From Paenibacillus uliginis N3/975 (lineage in GTDB: Bacteria > Bacillota > Bacilli > Paenibacillales > Paenibacillaceae), in NCBI RefSeq assembly GCF_900177425.1, contig NZ_LT840184.1, positions 5,063,705 to 5,127,704 on the forward strand: a stretch of 64,000 nt of DNA, written 5' to 3'. Each line of letters starts with the position of its first letter. Position 1 is the stretch's first letter. This document shows positions 1 to 9,702 of this stretch, piece by piece. A program made the position numbers and the translations under genes. The notes beneath the pieces were generated by a model. That model saw only the letters and a list, made by a program, of their open reading frames with translations. It did no database searches and had not been told where the DNA came from.

Positions 1-3000
1 ACGATTGATGCTTTCGGGGTAATTACTTCAATAAGCAGATTAGGATACTCAGACAAGAATGTTGCAGGAAGATCCAGTGCATATTTCGCTGCTTCCCCAT
101 TCTTCTTAATCTCTATACTTAATTTCTGCTTACCAGCTTGATCAGCCTTTGCCTGAGCTAACGCCTTTCGTACTTCCTGCTCACTCAAAACCCCAATTGC
201 CGTTTTTCCATCGGAATCGAGTTTGGAGCTCAATACTGTTTTTACAGAACCATCCGGTTGGCGCTGGAATCCATCTGGAGTTGGAGAAGGAGTTCCACCA
301 CCGCTGCTGCCTCCACTATTACCTCCACCATTTCCTCCACTGCCGCCGCCTCCATTGTTGCCTCCTCCATTGCCTTCGCCAGGGTTTGCTTTCTTATATT
401 CAAAAGTAATTTTTTCAGGCACACTCATATCGTCTGTTGACAGATAGGCTTCGTAGGTTCCCTCTATTCCAGTCTTGAGTGTGAATACGAATTGGAAACC
501 TCCGGCTTCTGTACTTGTCGTTTGACCTTCGTAATCCACTTTGCCTTTCGGATTAAGCACTTTCAATTGAACCTTTTCAAGGCCGCCATTCATGATTAAC
601 CCATCTATCGTTACTTTTTTCGATGCTGCGTCTATTGCCGCTTTCAAGCCTTCAATCGCTTTGATCTCCTCGGCTCCGGAGAGATTATATACACCAAATT
701 CATAGAAGGAATATCCATAATCCGTCGCTCTTTCAATTCCTTGAAATTTAATGTATCTAGCCTTAAGACGATCAAATTGAACCGTTTCTTTTCCATCATG
801 CGCTGTAATGATTCCATCATTATCACTCACGGCATTTGTCCAGTTCTGCTTATCATCTGATACAAGTAATCTATATGTTTTCGCGCGAGCATACTCCCAA
901 TCGATTCTTACCGTATCCATCTCCTTCACTTCACCGAGATCGATCTGGAACCACGAATTGTTAATATAGTCACTCGCCCATCTTGTAGCAGCGAATCCAT
1001 CCACTGCCTTTGCAGGTGCATAATTCGGATTGGCGCCTTCTATCGATGATGCTTCCACCGCTTTATTTGCAGCTTCATTCCCAATCAGATAATAGACGCC
1101 TTCCTTCAGCGTACTGTAAGCGCTATCAGAAATGATATGATCTTTCTTCAACAGATCCAGCTTTGCATTAAATCCTTTTAGATATTTGACAGCCTTAGCT
1201 GCATCTGCGCCTTCGTAGCGTTTCATCATTTCCAAATAATTGTTCAAAGAACGAGCCGCTTCAGCATTCGTGAATTGCTTATTCTCCTCGAAGCGGTTAA
1301 CTAACGTTTTCAAACCGTCAGCATTCGTGGATGCTTCGATGACATAAGAGGTTTTCTTCGATTTACCCGCTGCTACGGTTATGATCAGCTCGTGTTTACC
1401 CGGCTTGCCTGCCAGATCAATGACTGTTCCTTCGGTGTAAGGTTTGCCATCAAACGTTGCAGTCACTTTAGTCAATCCGCTTCCATCATCATTTTGGACT
1501 TCCCATGTGAATTGAACCGGCTCCGTATCCGGTATGACGGCTCCACTTTGAAGCGTTTGACCGTTCATTTGTACTACCGCTTCTGGTGGAGCGGCATTGT
1601 TTTTTTCATAGGTTCCATTGACGAATTGATAAAGCCATTCATACAAAATACGTGTTGAAGGATCCGTACTAACAGCTGTATTGAAAATAGCATTATTCCC
1701 TTGGTAGTAGGCTTTAAAACCCTTTTGCATAAGCCCCGTTTCTACACCACTGTTCAAATAATCAATAAACCGTTCACGGAATACAGCATCTGTAAGCATC
1801 CGATCATCAAACTCCAGTTCATTGCTCATCCCATACTGCTTCGCTATGTTCGCGGCGTCTTCCAAACGGTCATAACCCATTTCTTCAAAGAAATAGTTAG
1901 GCTGGAAGGCTACGGCATCGAACCCGACATCCTTCCACATGTAGCTTTTGTACGCCAGGGAGTGCGGTATCCAGAAAAACTTCAGATTTTTGCCATGAAC
2001 TTTTACACTTGTCGATTGAAGCAGATCTGGACCTTTCTCACTTGTACTGATTTGTTCTGCCAGCCAGTACATTCCCACAAGCTCAAGATTGGAATAATTC
2101 GCTGCTCCCCATCTTTCTTCCACTTGATCTAACCACCATTGAATCGCTTTTTCCCGATTAGAAAGCGCTTTCTCTTCTCCGACATCTGAAACATTAAAGT
2201 TTAGAGGTTCACCATCTATAACTCCGAAATCCCTCACATACTCACCTGGATCTGGAATCATCAAAACAACCTTTTCTTTAAAATCTGGCCGATCGAGCTT
2301 GGCTCCGATTTCCTTTGTTGCTTCATTTAATTGCTGCATATCGCCTGCTTCGGCAAAGGTCTTATCCAGATACCACTGCCATTCTTTCAGAGTGGCTCCT
2401 GTGCTCGGACTGAATCCCCCGTCGAATGCCAGGCCATTCGGTGAAGTAAGACCGAGATAAAGAACGCCATCAAAGAGCCAATCCACCGGCTCCCCTGACT
2501 GATCTACATAACTGATGTTAGGAATAATCCGATCCTTCTTCCAAGTTCCCAAATCATTCGGATAATGCCCGTTATACAGCAAATTAAGATTGCGAATGCC
2601 TGCTGTGGCTTCACCCGGTTCTAAAAAGCCTGGTTGCTCAGCCGGAACCGTCACCGCTCCTTCAAGCTTCCCATCAGCACCCATAATTTCAATTTCGTCA
2701 ATGAAACTCCACGCCCTGGTATGCATCGAGAAGGTTACCTTTACATAACGGGCATAGGCCATGCTCGCATCCAAATTTCCGCTTCGAATTCCGTCTGTGG
2801 CCCCATCCCACTCATACACCTCTTCTCTTGGAGGTCCGTCCCCCCAAAGAAGCTGAGTAGCGTTGTGTGAAAGCGTTCCCCAATTTTCCTTGTCGTCAGA
2901 GACGTACATCGAGACCGTCAACGGAACCAACATAGAGTTGGTAGGCCAATCTTGCATAAACCGGGCTTTAATGTTCGAAATCGACTTTGGCTCACCTAAG

Positions 3001-3422
3001 TCGAACACGACTTCGCGTGTCTTTTTCTTCACATGCCCTACCCATGCCGGATCCGACATTTTCAGTTCACCATGTATTCCATCAGTCAGCTTATTGCTAT
3101 CGTCGGGATACGCAGCTTCAGGTGCTTCAGACCATTCATAATTAAGCCCTAGAGCAAGATTATGAATATCTGACTGTAACCCATACACTGCAGGGATCAC
3201 CCCTTCTACACCCTGCACCGGTGCCAGATCTTCCGGTTGGACTTCAGGATCTGATACTTCTTCATCTGGATTTGTCGCGTCATTCTCACTTGGTTCGCCT
3301 GGCAGAACCTGCTCTTCCGTTGGCGTTGGCGGATTTCCCTCCTCCGCTTGCACTGCCGGAACAAGTGTCAACAATAAGCTAATAATCATTACAATCGTTG
3401 CCCATTTTTTATACCAAGTCAT
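1..3422 (-). CDS. DUF4855 secreted multidomain protein, C-terminus cut by window edge
   Basis: The frame is open from an ATG at 3422 (preceded by AAAGGAAG) to the left edge, about 1140 codons. Order seen: signal peptide with KKW then a hydrophobic stretch ending VQA (1-26); acidic Pro/Glu linker (27-70); discoidin-like beta domain (about 80-245); DUF4855 domain (about 270-600; NLNLLYNGHYPND, LFDGVLYLG); beta-sandwich (605-695); all-helical FIMAH-like segment (695-785); F5/8 type C domain (785-910; DGFAATRWASD, WFQIDLGE); another beta domain; Gly/Asn/Ser linker (about 1010-1045). The last residues resemble the region that often precedes S-layer homology repeats in Paenibacillus, so SLH domains beyond the edge are inferred. 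Likely a cell-surface carbohydrate-binding protein. DUF4855 chemistry is unknown to me. Confidence 0.8.
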   Translation of the reverse strand, partial: MTWYKKWATIVMIISLLLTLVPAVQAEEGNPPTPTEEQVLPGEPSENDATNPDEEVSDPEVQPEDLAPVQGVEGVIPAVYGLQSDIHNLALGLNYEWSEAPEAAYPDDSNKLTDGIHGELKMSDPAWVGHVKKKTREVVFDLGEPKSISNIKARFMQDWPTNSMLVPLTVSMYVSDDKENWGTLSHNATQLLWGDGPPREEVYEWDGATDGIRSGNLDASMAYARYVKVTFSMHTRAWSFIDEIEIMGADGKLEGAVTVPAEQPGFLEPGEATAGIRNLNLLYNGHYPNDLGTWKKDRIIPNISYVDQSGEPVDWLFDGVLYLGLTSPNGLAFDGGFSPSTGATLKEWQWYLDKTFAEAGDMQQLNEATKEIGAKLDRPDFKEKVVLMIPDPGEYVRDFGVIDGEPLNFNVSDVGEEKALSNREKAIQWWLDQVEERWGAANYSNLELVGMYWLAEQISTSEKGPDLLQSTSVKVHGKNLKFFWIPHSLAYKSYMWKDVGFDAVAFQPNYFFEEMGYDRLEDAANIAKQYGMSNELEFDDRMLTDAVFRERFIDYLNSGVETGLMQKGFKAYYQGNNAIFNTAVSTDPSTRILYEWLYQFVNGTYEKNNAAPPEAVVQMNGQTLQSGAVIPDTEPVQFTWEVQNDDGSGLTKVTATFDGKPYTEGTVIDLAGKPGKHELIITVAAGKSKKTSYVIEASTNADGLKTLVNRFEENKQFTNAEAARSLNNYLEMMKRYEGADAAKAVKYLKGFNAKLDLLKKDHIISDSAYSTLKEGVYYLIGNEAANKAVEASSIEGANPNYAPAKAVDGFAATRWASDYINNSWFQIDLGEVKEMDTVRIDWEYARAKTYRLLVSDDKQNWTNAVSDNDGIITAHDGKETVQFDRLKARYIKFQGIERATDYGYSFYEFGVYNLSGAEEIKAIEGLKAAIDAASKKVTIDGLIMNGGLEKVQLKVLNPKGKVDYEGQTTSTEAGGFQFVFTLKTGIEGTYEAYLSTDDMSVPEKITFEYKKANPGEGNGGGNNGGGGSGGNGGGNSGGSSGGGTPSPTPDGFQRQPDGSVKTVLSSKLDSDGKTAIGVLSEQEVRKALAQAKADQAGKQKLSIEIKKNGEAAKYALDLPATFLSEYPNLLIEVITPKASI

Positions 3423-3900
3423 AAACGCCCACTTCCTTTCTATTCTTTATGATGTAACAAGCTTAATCCGATGATCTTTCATCCTTTCCACCTATTATTT
3501 TTGAAACTTTAGACGTGGCTTTACAGTAACATTAAGAAACTTAACTCTTGTTTTAAATAGATAAGTTATTACTTTTCATATACACTTGTTTACCTGTCGC
3601 TCAAGAACGACAGTTTGAGCTACAATACAACTTTTTAAGACTACAAATTTGACTTGGATACCTCTTACCCGCAAAATGGCCGTTGCATGATGCTAGGGAG
3701 GAGGAACAAGAAAACAGGACAATCATAATAATATCTAACCACGAACGAAGCAGGTTAATTCAGTAAGAATAGGTAGTATAATTTTGTTGCTTATTTTGAG
3801 AAATACAATATTTTATTAAGTAAATATTGAAAGAAAATGCAGCAAGATGAAGATAGAAAAAAAGAAGGATACACTGTAACTTTTAAATGAGGTGATGACA
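3423..3900. other. AT-rich intergenic region between divergent genes
   Basis: About 480 bases with no ORF that has a convincing ribosome binding site. It must hold the promoters of the two divergent flanking genes, but I see no clear -35/-10 pair. No strong hairpin was noticed. Confidence 0.5.
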
Positions 3901-5142
3901 GTGTATAGAAGTGTACTGAAGAATCGAATGATATTGTATTATTTGGCGGGAGCAGGGATTTCCCAATTAGGAAATGTTATTACAGGACTTGCTTTCCTTT
4001 TTTTATCTTATGAACTAACACAATCCAGCATTCTGACCACAGTTATGGCTATTACACAAGCTACTCCATACCTTTTATTCGGACTAGCTGGTGGAGTAAT
4101 TGCTGACTCAGTAAACAAAAAACGTTTATTACTGTTGATAGACATCATACGAGTACCTATTATTCTTTCATTGGTCTTTATTTATCAAATGAATCTTTTA
4201 GGTTTTTGGCATTTAATAGTTGTGAGTTTCATAATTCAAAGTCTAGGATGTTTTTATAATCCAGCTTACAGAGCTGTATTACCTCTCATTACTTCTATAG
4301 AAGATCGAACAGTTGCAAATAGCTTATTTGATATTGTGACAAGAGGTGTACAAATGCTTGGACCAATATTTAGTATTGGTCTGTTAAATTCAGGACAAAT
4401 AATTCATTTCTTCACAATTGATGCCTTAACGTATTTAGTCAGTGTATTTTTCATCTTAAAACTTCTTTGGAAAGAAAATAACGATACTACGGATAACCTG
4501 TTGAATACAACTGACAGTATTTTTAGTTCTATAAAAGATTTCCTTAACTGGGTAAAAGGTGAATATACTATCAGAACGTTGTTGTTTGTAACTTTTTTGA
4601 TTGTGTTCTTTAACACTTGGGTATGGCAGGTCGGATTATTGTTACAACTAATAGAAACCAAGAATAATGGTGAGCAACTTTACAGTCTTCTAATGGGGTG
4701 GTATGGTGCTGGTGTGATTACAGTCAATATCGTCATCCCTTTTCTTTGGAAAAAGCTGACCCTCACGATTTATCTAATCGGTTCTATTGTATGGGGTGTT
4801 GGTATACTTGTATTAGGATTTGCAACTCATCTGTCAACCTATTTTATTGGTATACTAATCGCAGCTATTGGACTTCCTATTTCTGGTTTAGCACGGGTTT
4901 ATCTTATTCAAACATTGATACCAATAAATAAATTAGGCAGAGCGTTTAGTTTTAATGCAGTTCTCTTATATGGTTCTAATGTGCTTTCGTTGAGCTTGTT
5001 TGGCGCACTATCCCCTCTTGTAGAAATTCGGTATATTTTTGTTTTTTGCGGAAGTATGATGGTTATCGGCTCATTTGTCTATTTATTTCGTGTATTTCCC
5101 TCGAAAAAAACTGGGCGTGATTCCGTAGAGACGTTTAAATAA
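3901..5142 (+). CDS. MFS efflux transporter (MefA/EntS-like)
   Basis: Twelve-helix-type major facilitator of about 413 residues. It begins with GAGISQLGNVITGLAFLFLSY, then a loop with ADSVNKKRLLLLIDIIR that resembles the A-motif region of drug exporters of the macrolide-efflux/EntS type; hydrophobic helices run through the whole length. Substrate cannot be read from sequence; an antibiotic or siderophore is typical for the family. Start choice: GAGGTGAT (about 3889-3896) is a near-perfect Shine-Dalgarno and overlaps the upstream GTG (3892) and ATG (3895), so the GTG at 3901 with a 5-6 base spacer is preferred. The 3' end overlaps the convergent AraC gene by 60 bases. Confidence 0.85.
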   Translation: MYRSVLKNRMILYYLAGAGISQLGNVITGLAFLFLSYELTQSSILTTVMAITQATPYLLFGLAGGVIADSVNKKRLLLLIDIIRVPIILSLVFIYQMNLLGFWHLIVVSFIIQSLGCFYNPAYRAVLPLITSIEDRTVANSLFDIVTRGVQMLGPIFSIGLLNSGQIIHFFTIDALTYLVSVFFILKLLWKENNDTTDNLLNTTDSIFSSIKDFLNWVKGEYTIRTLLFVTFLIVFFNTWVWQVGLLLQLIETKNNGEQLYSLLMGWYGAGVITVNIVIPFLWKKLTLTIYLIGSIVWGVGILVLGFATHLSTYFIGILIAAIGLPISGLARVYLIQTLIPINKLGRAFSFNAVLLYGSNVLSLSLFGALSPLVEIRYIFVFCGSMMVIGSFVYLFRVFPSKKTGRDSVETFK

Positions 5143-5904
5143 TTGATTATAAACAGAGATAGTAGAAAACCCACAACTATATGAAATATCTGCAATAGTT
5201 TTCTTGGTATTGATAAGCATTTCTTGACTTCTGATAATGCGATATAATTGAAGCCACGAAAAGGGGGAAATTCCAATGTACTCTTTAAAAAGATGGGCAA
5301 ATTGAAATTTGCTTATATCTAAAACCCCTGCCATTTCATCTAGGCTCCAAGCATGTTGGAAGTCTTCTTTTATAACGTTCATTGTTTTGTATAGTGCAGG
5401 GTGAATTTCTTTAAATGGTTGTATGTTAATGTCAGACGAATGTGTACCAACCATAACTTTAAGTATAATTAATGCTAACTGAGTGAAGCTATGGTCTAAA
5501 AATAACTCTAATGAATGACTTTCGTTTACTTCTTCTATTTGTACATAATCATTTATAAAATGGACCCATTGCTGGATTAATGGATGTTTTTGAGCAGTAA
5601 GAGCGAAAGAAATATCATCTTTAATAAATGAAATATCAGCCGTCAGTTGATTAAAAAATCGTGGATCAAGCTCTATTAAAAATTTATGATCATCTACTGA
5701 AATTTGTTTATGCATATCATTCGGGTTAAAAAGAATAAATTCATTTTTAGATAAGAAAATGTCGCTTCTCTCAGTCTGGTAATACATAGATCCTTTTATA
5801 GAATAGATAAGCTTATAAGAATAGTCGTTTCGCCATTTGCTTTCGCATTTTTTTTGATTTGTGGACAATAACAAACCCTGTGTAGCTTGTAAAACGATAG
5901 ACAA
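5083..5904 (-). CDS. AraC-family transcriptional regulator
   Basis: About 273 residues: an N-terminal cupin-like sensing domain (about 20-120; ILFNPNDMHKQISVDDHKF) and a C-terminal double helix-turn-helix (about 170-270; WSLDEMAGVLDISKFQFAHLFKEYIGISPFSWLQLYRI, then DISYSCGFSTISVYNQLFKRLYGITP). This is the standard AraC architecture. It starts at TTG 5904 behind GGTGAT. Its last 20 codons lie within the convergent MFS gene; the pairing suggests that it controls the pump in response to a small ligand, which is inference. Confidence 0.85.
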   Translation of the reverse strand: MSIVLQATQGLLLSTNQKKCESKWRNDYSYKLIYSIKGSMYYQTERSDIFLSKNEFILFNPNDMHKQISVDDHKFLIELDPRFFNQLTADISFIKDDISFALTAQKHPLIQQWVHFINDYVQIEEVNESHSLELFLDHSFTQLALIILKVMVGTHSSDINIQPFKEIHPALYKTMNVIKEDFQHAWSLDEMAGVLDISKFQFAHLFKEYIGISPFSWLQLYRIIRSQEMLINTKKTIADISYSCGFSTISVYNQLFKRLYGITPSFFRGKYTK

Positions 5905-6113
5905 TTAAATCACCATCACTATACTGAAGTTTACATTATAGTTTACCATGTCAAATACGATTATGATGCAATATCTAATTTTTTGGGAATGGGTCTTGAT
6001 GAATATGAAGAATATTGGAAAAGGGGCTATGGTTAGGGATTACAGAGCGAGTGAAATCAGGTTTTTAACGATTTTATCAAATATCAAGCAAAATAAGAGA
6101 GGACAGTACTAAC

Positions 6114-6479
6114 ATGGAAAACGTATCAAATGTAGATAAATTGGAATCAATAAAATCCTTCCAATCGACAATCAGTAAATCCGAAAAGGCCTTGGCTCAG
6201 ATGACTCAGAAAGGCGCAAATACTACCTTATTAAAGAAACGACTCAAAGCTCTTTACATCGGCTTAGCCATGCTAGAAAACGTTTGGAATCAAAGACCCC
6301 ATCATTACACCCAGGAAGATTTAGCAGAAGCTCGCAATGTTCTTACTGGTTTATTCCCATCAATTGAGAACATTTATGCTAATTCAAAGACAGGTAGTCC
6401 TCAAAGAACGCTTTTAGAAAGAAGAATTAAAGCATTGGAACTAGCTGTTCAAGCGATTGACGATCTTTCCAATGAATAG
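6114..6479 (+). CDS. Small helical hypothetical protein
   Basis: Codes 121 residues, almost entirely predicted helix, with an internal two-fold pattern: LKKRLKALYIGLAMLENVWN in the first half matches LERRIKALELAVQAIDDLSN in the second, so it looks like a duplicated helical hairpin. No catalytic motif, signal peptide or membrane segment. GAGGA lies about 11 bases before the ATG. It stands alone between the AraC gene and a convergent operon, and ends in a strong terminator. Function unknown. Confidence 0.65.
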   Translation: MENVSNVDKLESIKSFQSTISKSEKALAQMTQKGANTTLLKKRLKALYIGLAMLENVWNQRPHHYTQEDLAEARNVLTGLFPSIENIYANSKTGSPQRTLLERRIKALELAVQAIDDLSNE

Positions 6480-6506
6480 CGCCTTTAGCCTGGGATTGTA
6501 CGCCAA

Positions 6507-6552
6507 AAAACGCACGCCAAGCCATTTCATGGTTAGCGTGCGTTTTATTTTT
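6507..6552. terminator. Bidirectional intrinsic terminator
   Basis: An 11-bp stem AAAACGCACGC / GCGTGCGTTTT with further pairing inside (AGCCAT/ATGGTT), followed by TTTTATTTTTT on the plus strand and A-rich sequence on the other side. It sits between two converging genes and can stop both. Confidence 0.8.
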
Positions 6553-6672
6553 TAGTTCCACATTGAGAACAACACTATCATCACTGTAACAATACCCAGG
6601 ATTAACATTTTTGTTTATTGGTTGACCAGCGGTTTGATACCAGTAGAATCGCTATTCAGATAAGTGAACCCT

Positions 6673-9600
6673 CTATTTTTTTATATATTTAACCATCTTT
6701 TCGTTCACAAGTACTTCACTTATATGATCAACAGCCACCTCTTCGCTTAAAGAGACGATCGCATAGTAGATCTGCTTACGGGTAGGCTCGATTGTATCCT
6801 GGGCGTTATCAGCATCTGTTCCGCCCGAGGGAGATGGCGCTTCTCCCTGCGTTGTGTCGTCCGCCGCCGTCTTGTCCGTCCCCACGCTGTTCCCTGAAGG
6901 GTTTTCCGAAGAATTTCCAGCCGGTGTCTGGTCCCCATTCCCGTCTAACTCGGTTTGAGGTTCTGCGTCTCCGGCTTGTCCCTTCACCGATGGCGGCTCC
7001 TCCGTTCCTGCACCGGTGTCTTGAGCACGATCCGACAGCCCTGCATCCGAACGGCCTTCATCATCGCTTGCCCCGCTTCCCTCAGAGCAAAGATACTGCA
7101 CTTTAAAATCCGTATAACTCTGCGCCTTGCCGTCCATCAGCTTCAAAGTAATCGTGTCCGTTTGGAAGGCGGCGCACTCCGCCTCTGTTCCGAACTCGAA
7201 TACAAGCTCTGTCTGCGGCTTCAATTCGCCATCAGCGACATCCTCGGTTAGCCGCGCGTAAACCTGCGGCTCCTGCTTCTCTGCCGCTTGCTGCGGCGGC
7301 GCCGGCTTGGTACCAGGCATTCCTGTCACGACCGGATCGTCTCGGTCAAAGATGCCGAACGCTGCCATTCCTCCGGTAATCCCCCCGCCAACCAGGATAA
7401 TGGCCATGAGCCACACAAGCGGCTTCCGGTTACGATGCAGCCATCTCACGAGCGGCGGAGACAGCTCGCGGCGTGCCGTGTCATAGACGGCTTGCAGCGG
7501 AGGGCCCGCCTTATCGAAATAAAGTTTCCGGTTCATCCGGTGTTTGAATGCGTCCCTGTCATATTTCTTGAAATATGCTACCAATGCCGACGCATATCCC
7601 GGCGCGAGCTTCTTCCCTTTCAAGAAGAAACGCTTGTTCTTCGACCAGTTTATAAATTTATAGACGGTCTCTTTATCGGAGGCATGCTGCTGCAAGTAAT
7701 GAAGCAGTGATCCGTACTCGATCATGCCGCTGTCGATACCGCGATAGAAGGCAAGCACTAGCCGGCCAAAATTGGCCTGTCCGAGATCGTCCTGCAGCCA
7801 GCGGCGGCCGAGCTTCTGCAGCCGATCCATCTCTGCCGGTGACAATCCGTCGAACAGCAACTCATCCGGATCTTCGTCGTGAAACCAACGGTACGCAGAC
7901 AGCATAACCGCTGCGTTCGACTCCACATGCGGCGGAAAACGGGTCGCCCATTGTCTAACTTCATCCGGGTACGCCAGGAAATCGATCTGCAGGAATGCAT
8001 CCTTGTGTACCTGCTCCAGTTCGAGCTCTGTCAGCAAGAACACATTCGCTTCATAGGACAGCAGTTTCAAGAATGATAGCATCGGTTCACTCGCCGAATG
8101 GCTCTTCTCCTCGAACAAGCGGTCGATCATATCGAGCACCGTATTCACGGCCGACACCGGCTCCACCTCACGCCGGAGCTTCTCCATCAGCTGTCCGGTG
8201 GCCAGGTCAATAAATTCATTCGTGTCTAGAAGGATCGGATACTGGCTGGACCAATGAAACGCCAAATTCACGACCTCCTCGGCCCGGGTCGCTTTTTGGA
8301 ACTTCCGCTGCATAAACGGGAAGAAAAGCGAAATCGTCTTGCCGCCCCGCAGCAGCGCAGCGAAGAAGGTCTGGCTGACCCTGCCGCTGCCCTCAATAAG
8401 ATCATAGTAAGCTTCCATCCACTCGCGGTTCTTCTCCTTGCTTGCCTCGTACAAGCTTCGGATTAAATATCCGAGCAGGTCGCTTCCCAATCCCGCTGTC
8501 CCCCCGGCAATTGCTTCGTATTCGATGAAGCACTTCACAATATCCGGATCTGGCGCCTGTCCCTGCTGCACCCGTTCATATTCGCGATCGAAGCAGTCGC
8601 GGAACAGCTTTTGCAGCCGCGGCTTCGCAAGGGCAGCCCCGACGGGCTCCAAATAGCCGAGCATGGAACGGAGTACGATGTTTCGATTCTGCATATATAA
8701 GGAAGCGTCGCCTCCTTCAATCTGGTACAAGACGGCAAGCTCGTGGCAGCTCACAATCGCCGTATACTGCTGCGAGTCCATACCTTGCAACAGCTGTTCC
8801 GCAAAGTCATAGAACGCTTCCGCCCGCTCCGGCAGCGAGAGATTGTTCCAGGCAAAGTTCAGGTAAGGCTGCTTCGCCAGGTCGATATCGACATTCGTAA
8901 CCCGCCGAGATGCCAGATCGAACGTATAATCTTTGTCGATTTGACGATCATTGGGCCGCAAGCTTCCGCGTTCAACGAAGGTGAGATGAATCCCCTTCCG
9001 GCTCTGCGGATCCTTCGAATATGTAAGCAAACCCAGAGCGCGGCGGTACGCGTAAGGGAGGCTGCCGTATAACACGCTGGCGAGCTGTATTGCGCACTCT
9101 GTCAACGCCTCCACTTCAACATCGAGCGCCACAAACACCTTGCGCCTTGTAACGATGGACGACATGACGGCGAACAGCAACTGCTTGAACATCTTCTCGT
9201 CGATCCCCAAGCTGGCAAGCAGAGCGGATGGCGAGGCCGGATGATCCACTTCCGCTTCAGCAGGCAGTTGCTCCAACTCGGGCAGTTCCATGCCTTGCTC
9301 GATGTCATAGCTGCTGGCGAAGGCGGTTCTCAGCAAGCCAGGATAGTCTTTTACCGCCGCGGCCCTTTCGACAGGAATGATGTAGTTATGAGTGAAGAAA
9401 GCGCTGCGCAAGCCGGTAAAATCGGCTGCCTGATAAATGCTGCGGCCCAGGACGAGCTGTCCCGTGTCAGCGTGAAACAGATGCAGCGCCTGCGGATAGC
9501 GAGCTTCACCCTTTTCGCCTTGCGACACCAGTTCTGCCGGCGCATCGTAAACACAGAATGGGTGCAGCACTTTTTTGATGAAACCGGCATCGAGACCGGC

Positions 9601-9702
9601 AGACTTCGCAATCGTGTCAAATCCTTCGTTCGGACGGAAAATGCCACTCCGCTCCCGTGTGTACATTTGCTGCTGAATGCGAGAGGATCCGTTCGCTGTC
9701 AA
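6673..9702 (-). CDS. GTPase-associated protein 1 (GAP1-N2-like), membrane-anchored
   Basis: About 1009 residues. The N-terminal part (QQMYTRERSGIFRPNEGFDTIA, IKKVLHPFCVYDAP, FFTHNYIIP) matches what I know as the GAP1-N2 domain, which is encoded next to double-GTPases; a helical middle follows. One membrane segment lies at about residues 758-784 (WLMAIILVGGGITGGMAAFGIF), then an outside domain interrupted by an acidic Gly/Asp/Thr-rich low-complexity stretch (about 870-965). Start: the TTG at 9702 overlaps the stop of the GTPase gene (TTGA) and has GAGGGGAG upstream, so the pair is translationally coupled; an ATG at 9747 would give a longer version. Proposed role: membrane partner or effector of the GTPase. 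Activity is not known. Confidence 0.75.
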   Translation of the reverse strand: MTANGSSRIQQQMYTRERSGIFRPNEGFDTIAKSAGLDAGFIKKVLHPFCVYDAPAELVSQGEKGEARYPQALHLFHADTGQLVLGRSIYQAADFTGLRSAFFTHNYIIPVERAAAVKDYPGLLRTAFASSYDIEQGMELPELEQLPAEAEVDHPASPSALLASLGIDEKMFKQLLFAVMSSIVTRRKVFVALDVEVEALTECAIQLASVLYGSLPYAYRRALGLLTYSKDPQSRKGIHLTFVERGSLRPNDRQIDKDYTFDLASRRVTNVDIDLAKQPYLNFAWNNLSLPERAEAFYDFAEQLLQGMDSQQYTAIVSCHELAVLYQIEGGDASLYMQNRNIVLRSMLGYLEPVGAALAKPRLQKLFRDCFDREYERVQQGQAPDPDIVKCFIEYEAIAGGTAGLGSDLLGYLIRSLYEASKEKNREWMEAYYDLIEGSGRVSQTFFAALLRGGKTISLFFPFMQRKFQKATRAEEVVNLAFHWSSQYPILLDTNEFIDLATGQLMEKLRREVEPVSAVNTVLDMIDRLFEEKSHSASEPMLSFLKLLSYEANVFLLTELELEQVHKDAFLQIDFLAYPDEVRQWATRFPPHVESNAAVMLSAYRWFHDEDPDELLFDGLSPAEMDRLQKLGRRWLQDDLGQANFGRLVLAFYRGIDSGMIEYGSLLHYLQQHASDKETVYKFINWSKNKRFFLKGKKLAPGYASALVAYFKKYDRDAFKHRMNRKLYFDKAGPPLQAVYDTARRELSPPLVRWLHRNRKPLVWLMAIILVGGGITGGMAAFGIFDRDDPVVTGMPGTKPAPPQQAAEKQEPQVYARLTEDVADGELKPQTELVFEFGTEAECAAFQTDTITLKLMDGKAQSYTDFKVQYLCSEGSGASDDEGRSDAGLSDRAQDTGAGTEEPPSVKGQAGDAEPQTELDGNGDQTPAGNSSENPSGNSVGTDKTAADDTTQGEAPSPSGGTDADNAQDTIEPTRKQIYYAIVSLSEEVAVDHISEVLVNEKMVKYIKK

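Noticed and set aside
149..447. Small plus-strand ORFs with Pro/Leu/His runs
   Set aside because: They are antisense shadows of the Gly/Asn/Ser linker of the DUF4855 protein.
5935..6036. Open frame ending ISNFLGMGLDEYEEYWKRGYG
   Set aside because: It looks like the natural C-terminus of a protein, but no start or family could be shown; too short to list as a gene.
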